A stretch of DNA of 19,465 bases, taken from Bacteroidota bacterium (GTDB lineage: Bacteria; Bacteroidota; Bacteroidia; Bacteroidales; Paludibacteraceae). Shown in pieces: positions 15,221 through 19,465 of the stretch. Positions within the stretch are counted from its first letter, which is position 1, and every line of letters begins with the position of its first letter. Under the pieces are notes generated by a model, which worked only from the letters and a program-made list of their open reading frames with translations, was not told the DNA's origin and ran no database searches. The translations under genes were made by a program, and so were the position numbers. The DNA lies in assembly GCA_022709605.1 (NCBI GenBank), contig JAKLIM010000018.1:1-19465 (forward strand), written 5' to 3'.

Positions 15221-15307
15221 CTGGCTACCGTGCGATTGTATCACCTGGTAAGTAGGTAAATACGCTGAAATGACACAACTCACAACCCCGAAAGCGGTTG
15301 AAAACAG
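15221..15307 (+). repeat. Structured intergenic element, copy 2
   Basis: An 87-bp diverged copy of 14637-14743. The first 43 bp align without gaps (changes mostly C to T), the next 20 bp (aaatacgctgaaatgacaca) are identical, and the tail differs by one base deletion and by lacking the duplicated part. In the first stem, one outer pair changed from G:C to A:T (compensatory), but two inner pairs are broken, so the structure is only partly kept. Confidence 0.75.
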
Positions 15308-15340
15308 AATAAATATAAACACTTAAAAAATAAATTACTT

Positions 15341-15715
15341 ATGAAAACATTAAAATTAATAACCTTTACAATGATCGTTCTATTATTTTCAAGTTTATTA
15401 TTTGCAGCAAATCCGAAAACCGAAACGGCTGACGATATTTCAAATGCAATGGTCGAAAACATGCACAAAGATTTGAATCTCTCAAAGGATCAAAAAGAAA
15501 CACTGAAAAAGAAAGCGAAAATTTATGCTGATAAACTGATTGAAGCCAGATCAATGAGCAACAAAGAAGCATCATATCCATTTATGGAAATAGCAACCGG
15601 AGAATATCAATTGGCTATAGATAGCCTATTAACTTCTGATCAAAAAGTTCAGAAGGAAAAAAAGAGCAAAGAAAGAATTGATGAAGTTGTCGCAAATTTA
15701 AAATCTAATAAATAA
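15341..15715 (+). CDS. Small periplasmic protein, Spy/LTXXQ-like
   Basis: 124 residues. Signal peptide 1-22 (MKTLKLITFTMIVLLF..., cleavage near F-A-A). The mature part is helical, lysine/glutamate-rich and carries two spaced motifs, LNLSKDQKE (45-53) and LLTSDQK (96-102), separated by helices, the pattern of the LTXXQ/Spy/CpxP family of periplasmic chaperones. Length also fits. The assignment is tentative because the second motif is less typical. It sits 33 bp after copy 2 of the structured element and 52 bp before the fibre-like gene, so it may help fold the exported proteins around it. Confidence 0.7.
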   Translation: MKTLKLITFTMIVLLFSSLLFAANPKTETADDISNAMVENMHKDLNLSKDQKETLKKKAKIYADKLIEARSMSNKEASYPFMEIATGEYQLAIDSLLTSDQKVQKEKKSKERIDEVVANLKSNK

Positions 15716-15767
15716 TCTTGCTAAAAACTATTTTCTAATAATGTTTTTAACCAAAAAATATAATACC

Positions 15768-17069
15768 ATGAAACGAAACAAATTAAGTATTCTAATTCCA
15801 ATATTTCTTACATTCTTTTCTCTTTCAACTTTTGGACAAGCTGGAACTATTTCATTTAGTCAATACTGTTATGCAAATATACCTCAAACTTGGAATATAA
15901 ATATTAATGAACATAAAGCAGTAAGAATCAATTATTCAATAGATTGTACTCTTAATTCTGATCTATTTGCATTGTTTGATAATTCAAGTTCATCTATGAT
16001 TTTTTATACCAATGGATTTCGTAGCGGAACAACTTGCACAATTGCTCAAACAGGAATTGCTACCATTGTATTTACACCTTACACTTCAGGTTATAAAACA
16101 ATAAATGTCATTTATGCTGCAGATAATCCTTTAATTGTAACAAGTGAACTTTCTGTAGCAGGGAATGCTAATATATTTGGGAAACTCAATGTTAACCAAT
16201 CAATAGAAGTAGGTTCAACTTATAAAACTAAAATTATGGATTTTCCGGGGCACACCACTTGGATAGATCTTCCTGTCGTTTCAGGTAAGGCTACCGGTAT
16301 TGGTAGCGGAGGTCCCGGACAAAACGCATGGATAGCCTATGCAGGAAATGCAACTCAATGGTTTACAAATTCTTCAATGGGTGATATTTGTTATCGTAAC
16401 CTCAATGGAAGATTGTTGTTTGGAAATCAAACCCAAAATTCTACGATGGCAATCTCTGGTAATAAAGTCGGAATTGGCACTAATAGTCCAAAAGCCTTAT
16501 TAGATGTTTACGGTAAGCAAATGACCGGTACGGGGTCTCAAACTACATTCTTGAGCAATAACACATTACAAATACAGCAAAACGCAAATACTGAAACATC
16601 TATGAGCTTCTGGCAAAATGGAGTAGCCAAAGCCCTTATTGGAAGTAAACCAAACGATTCGAGATTATACTTTACCAACGACAATAATGGTGGTGGTTTA
16701 GGCGATGCCAATCATTCGATAACTTTAGACATAAACGGCAAAGTAGGCATAGGTACTACTACCCCCGATTCTTTGCTTACCGTTAAGGGGGGTATTCATG
16801 CCCGTTCGGTTATTATCGATATGGACGGAGCGCTTGTTCCCGATTTTGTTTTCGACCCAACCTATAACCTGATGCCACTCACACAGGTAGAGCAATTTGT
16901 AAAAACCAACCGCCACTTACCCCTAATTCCTTCGGCTACCGAAGTACAGGAAAAAGGCATGAACATGGGCGAAATGCAAAACAAACTGTTGCAGAAAATT
17001 GAGGAACTGACGCTGTATGTGATAGAGCAGCAAAAAAGGATAGAGCAATTAGAGAAAAATCAAAAATAA
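15768..17069 (+). CDS. Secreted fibre-like protein with GIGT repeats and C-terminal coiled coil
   Basis: 433 residues from the ATG at 15768; an upstream in-frame ATG at 15741 adds 9 residues but breaks the signal peptide (MKRNKLSILIPIFLTFF, cleavage after F-G before Q). Residues about 25-130 are a poorly conserved beta-rich part. From about 230 come two tail-fibre-like motifs, NKVGIGTNSPKALLDVYG and GKVGIGTTTPDSLLTVKG. The C-terminus (about 365-433) holds a conserved module with FVKTNRHLPLIPSATEV and a long coiled coil (MQNKLLQKIEELTLYVIEQQ and on), probably for trimerisation. Such proteins are annotated as tail-fibre-like or cell-surface proteins in Bacteroidota and often neighbour RHS genes. 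There is no T9SS sorting domain visible. The first half is more AT-rich than the end, so the gene may be a mosaic. Confidence 0.85.
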   Translation: MKRNKLSILIPIFLTFFSLSTFGQAGTISFSQYCYANIPQTWNININEHKAVRINYSIDCTLNSDLFALFDNSSSSMIFYTNGFRSGTTCTIAQTGIATIVFTPYTSGYKTINVIYAADNPLIVTSELSVAGNANIFGKLNVNQSIEVGSTYKTKIMDFPGHTTWIDLPVVSGKATGIGSGGPGQNAWIAYAGNATQWFTNSSMGDICYRNLNGRLLFGNQTQNSTMAISGNKVGIGTNSPKALLDVYGKQMTGTGSQTTFLSNNTLQIQQNANTETSMSFWQNGVAKALIGSKPNDSRLYFTNDNNGGGLGDANHSITLDINGKVGIGTTTPDSLLTVKGGIHARSVIIDMDGALVPDFVFDPTYNLMPLTQVEQFVKTNRHLPLIPSATEVQEKGMNMGEMQNKLLQKIEELTLYVIEQQKRIEQLEKNQK

Positions 17070-17086
17070 GCACCTATTATTGAGGT

Positions 17087-17124
17087 ATAACTTTTCCAAA
17101 GTTCATCAACTTTGGAAAAGTTAT
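17087..17124. repeat. Perfect 17-bp inverted repeat with a 4-nt loop
   Basis: Arms 17087-17103 and 17108-17124, all pairs matched, loop catc, 17 bp after the fibre-gene stop. No T run follows, so it is a poor intrinsic terminator; it may stabilise the fibre mRNA 3' end or limit read-through into the large gene. Confidence 0.85.
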
Positions 17125-17174
17125 CAGGAAAAATTACGTCTGAATTTTCAAACCATAACTTCAAACACATCATC

Positions 17175-19465
17175 ATGCATATCAACTATATATACTCAAT
17201 GCCAATAATCAGGAATTTTAATATTGGTAAACAGAAAGTGCTTATCCTTTTGCTTATCCTATGGACTATGAATGTATGGGGGCAAGAACCAAACTATATA
17301 TTAAACAAGAATGAGTCAGGAATAACCAGACAATACAAGGCATACGACTTTATCTCGCTTAAACCCGGGTTCAGTTACAGTGCCCTTACAGGCAATAGTT
17401 TCAATGCCAAAATACAAAAAGGTATACCCCCTTTACCTGCTTCAAATACTTATGCCATGCCCGATGGCACAATAACATCCAATCCTGCCGACGGAGGTAT
17501 TGTGGGTAGTATTCCCGGGCGATTCAATGTTAATGGAGGAGCTGCAACCTTTAGCATACCCATTGAATGTCCTGCAGGTATTAACGGAAAACAACCCAAT
17601 ATATCATTAGAATATAATAGTCAGGGTGGAAATGGACCGCTTGGTGTAGGATGGAATATTGGCGGTTTGTCTTCAATTACCAGAACCGGCATGAATTTAT
17701 TCAGTGATAACAATTTCTCGGGAATAAATGTTGATGATGAATTATTTTTGCTTGATGGAAACCGGTTAATTGTAACAAACAGTGTTATACCCACTGAATA
17801 TAATATAACTTTAAACGGAAACCCTAATACAACTGTAGCTTTTCATTTATATGAATGGAATACAACTCCCGGATCAAAATTTGAAACTGAAAATAAGACC
17901 TTCAGCAAAATTGAAACTTTCGGAAGCATACCTTATATCTGTTTCAATACTCCGGCCAACTACACCCAATGGGTGAGCAAATCAACGGGGCCACGTTATT
18001 TTAAAGTATCGACAAAAGCCGGTGATATTATTGAATATACGGCAGCACGCAATCACGACTACATTACCGAAGATAATGGTGAAACGGTGAATATGGACTG
18101 GGTTATTACTAAAATTACCGATGCAAATGGTAACTATATGACCATTTCGTACGATGATAGCTACGAACCTCAGACTGTGATTAAACAAATTGACTATACA
18201 AGAAATAGCACGAATAACAGTTTGCCTTTTATGAGCGTAATATTCAACTATGTAGAAAAAATTCAGGTAGAGAGTTTTTATATTTCAAATGCATCTTTCA
18301 ACGATCATTTTCTTTTAAAAAACATTCAAATTAAGCCGATTAATGCACCCGTAATAAAACAATATGATTTGAATTATGCTGAAAGTGAAAGAGATAAAAA
18401 ATACTATCTTGAAAACATCTCGTTAACAGGAATAGGGAATGAAAAATTTAATCCTACAGTTTTTGAATGGGGTGTAAATAACGAAGTTATAAATATTGGC
18501 TTAACTAACACCCCTGAACCATATTCTCAGCAACCGGTATCCAAATCGGACCGATACTGGCAAACAATTAATGCCAACGGCGATGGAATTGATGATGTGG
18601 TTAACTTCTATCCGGCTAAAATAGCTGATCAAAATGGGGTATATCAAACTAAAAATTATGTACAAATTTTTAACACATCAATAAGTAATGGTCAGTTTTC
18701 GTTTTCGAATGCCGAAAGTCATGAAATTGGCGATGCATTCTCCTACAACGACATTAAATCACCTAACCCAAGTGTACTCACCGGCGATATTAACGGCGAC
18801 GGAAAAGACGAATTGATTATACCTCAGCTAAGCATAACCAACAATAATGTAATGCAATTTAAAATTGTTGGAGGAAATACGCTTGAACGCGTAATGAATT
18901 CAAGTACCTTGCCTGCGTACAATATTGCCGATATTAATAATGATGGCATTGATGAAATTATATACATTGAAAAAGTAATAACAGGAAACGAATATAGTGG
19001 TGCAATTAGCTATACGCTGGCAAACAACAGTAAATCATGGGTATCCATTCAATTTAGTATCCCTGATGTACCGCAACGAATCATTTGTTCCGATTTTAAT
19101 TCAGACGGACTTGTCGATCTTATGATTTTAACCGACACCCGGTATTATATCTATGAAAATGAGGGCAGCAACAAAAATATAATCGTTAATCCAACCGCTA
19201 TTTTTGAAAAAATTGAATCAAATAATGATTGGTCTAAGCTTAATAATGGTTTAAGCACCATAAAAAAAGGCGATTTTAATGGAGATGGTTCAGTGGATTT
19301 TATAATAAACGGACACTGTAATTCAAATTGGTCACTGGCAATCAACGATGGTAATTTTGGTTTCGATTACATACCGTTAAATAATATCACTGCCACCGAA
19401 GAGGATTACACAAGTAACAATAATGACAAAGAAGATTGCATAGTAACCGATTTTAACCGCGATGG
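17175..19465 (+). CDS. SpvB/Tc-toxin-B-like giant protein with VCBS/FG-GAP repeats (C-terminus beyond the window)
   Basis: An open frame of 763 codons to the window end, so only the N-terminal part of what is usually a very large protein is seen. Start at 17175, or at 17199 giving a tighter signal peptide (I-R-N-F-N-I-G-K-Q-K then a hydrophobic run ending V-W-G-Q). Residues about 118-175 match the SpvB N-terminal motif: GAATFSIPIECPAG, QPNISLEYNSQGGNG, LGVGWNIGGLSSITR. The middle resembles the Tc-toxin B mid region (KITDANGNYMTISYD). Six calcium-type D-x-N-x-D-G loops occur at about residues 464, 538, 586, 640, 700 and 759 (NANGDG, DINGDGKDE, DINNDGIDE, DFNSDG, DFNGDG, DFNRDG), forming a beta-propeller. 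In known relatives the rest is an RHS shell around a variable C-terminal toxin, but that part is not in view. Exported; last gene seen in the surface-protein row. Confidence 0.9.
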   Translation, partial: MHINYIYSMPIIRNFNIGKQKVLILLLILWTMNVWGQEPNYILNKNESGITRQYKAYDFISLKPGFSYSALTGNSFNAKIQKGIPPLPASNTYAMPDGTITSNPADGGIVGSIPGRFNVNGGAATFSIPIECPAGINGKQPNISLEYNSQGGNGPLGVGWNIGGLSSITRTGMNLFSDNNFSGINVDDELFLLDGNRLIVTNSVIPTEYNITLNGNPNTTVAFHLYEWNTTPGSKFETENKTFSKIETFGSIPYICFNTPANYTQWVSKSTGPRYFKVSTKAGDIIEYTAARNHDYITEDNGETVNMDWVITKITDANGNYMTISYDDSYEPQTVIKQIDYTRNSTNNSLPFMSVIFNYVEKIQVESFYISNASFNDHFLLKNIQIKPINAPVIKQYDLNYAESERDKKYYLENISLTGIGNEKFNPTVFEWGVNNEVINIGLTNTPEPYSQQPVSKSDRYWQTINANGDGIDDVVNFYPAKIADQNGVYQTKNYVQIFNTSISNGQFSFSNAESHEIGDAFSYNDIKSPNPSVLTGDINGDGKDELIIPQLSITNNNVMQFKIVGGNTLERVMNSSTLPAYNIADINNDGIDEIIYIEKVITGNEYSGAISYTLANNSKSWVSIQFSIPDVPQRIICSDFNSDGLVDLMILTDTRYYIYENEGSNKNIIVNPTAIFEKIESNNDWSKLNNGLSTIKKGDFNGDGSVDFIINGHCNSNWSLAINDGNFGFDYIPLNNITATEEDYTSNNNDKEDCIVTDFNRD

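Noticed and set aside
14637..15307. Integron attC sites flanking a gene cassette
   Set aside because: No clear GTTRRRY / RYYYAAC core pair in the right layout and no integrase in the window; the repeat is better described as a diverged intergenic element.
17982..18188. Minus-strand frame inside the SpvB-like gene
   Set aside because: The plus frame is open through the whole region with SpvB and FG-GAP motifs.

Overview
The window looks like a chromosomal segment of an AT-rich member of the Bacteroidota, probably Bacteroidales or a close relative. Supporting signs are -7 promoter elements of the form TAnnTTTG, A-rich start contexts without strong Shine-Dalgarno sites, a type IX secretion (T9SS) C-terminal sorting domain, LytTR two-component genes with a periplasmic TPR sensor, an adjacent aroQ-pyk pair, and intergenic REP-like palindromes. 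No plasmid, phage or transposase gene is visible.

Left part (1-5343, minus strand). An OmpA-family envelope protein leaves the window on the left, with its peptidoglycan-binding domain just beginning. Upstream of it lie a small stand-alone protein that looks like a divergent LytTR DNA-binding domain, a complete LytS/LytTR-type two-component system (TPR histidine kinase then response regulator, ending in an 18-bp stem terminator), and a SAM-dependent methyltransferase.

Middle part (5400-11451). A lipocalin lipoprotein with a near-consensus promoter, a prolyl-oligopeptidase-type lipoprotein peptidase resembling dipeptidyl-peptidase 5, a four-helix membrane protein of unknown function on the minus strand, then aroQ and pyk on the plus strand. 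A 575-bp gap before aroQ holds a block of REP-like palindromes and an outward promoter with no gene behind it.

Right part (11475-19465, plus strand). This is the accessory and most interesting region. It starts with a TPR lipoprotein/transmembrane protein with a C-terminal LuxR-like HTH, then a 68-residue exported peptide, then an array of eleven 21-bp imperfect repeats, each with a dyad core, preceded by a -7 element and a hairpin. Downstream are five genes that may form one operon: a fibronectin-III protein, a mini-protein combining one RHS/YD motif with a T9SS sorting domain, a Spy-like small periplasmic protein, a GIGT-repeat fibre-like protein with a C-terminal coiled coil, and a very large SpvB/Tc-toxin-B-like protein with VCBS/FG-GAP repeats that runs off the right edge. 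Two of the gaps in this row carry diverged copies of a structured intergenic element. The inference is a regulated surface or secreted RHS/Tc-like locus with its own membrane regulator; no effector or immunity gene is visible because the large gene is cut by the window end.
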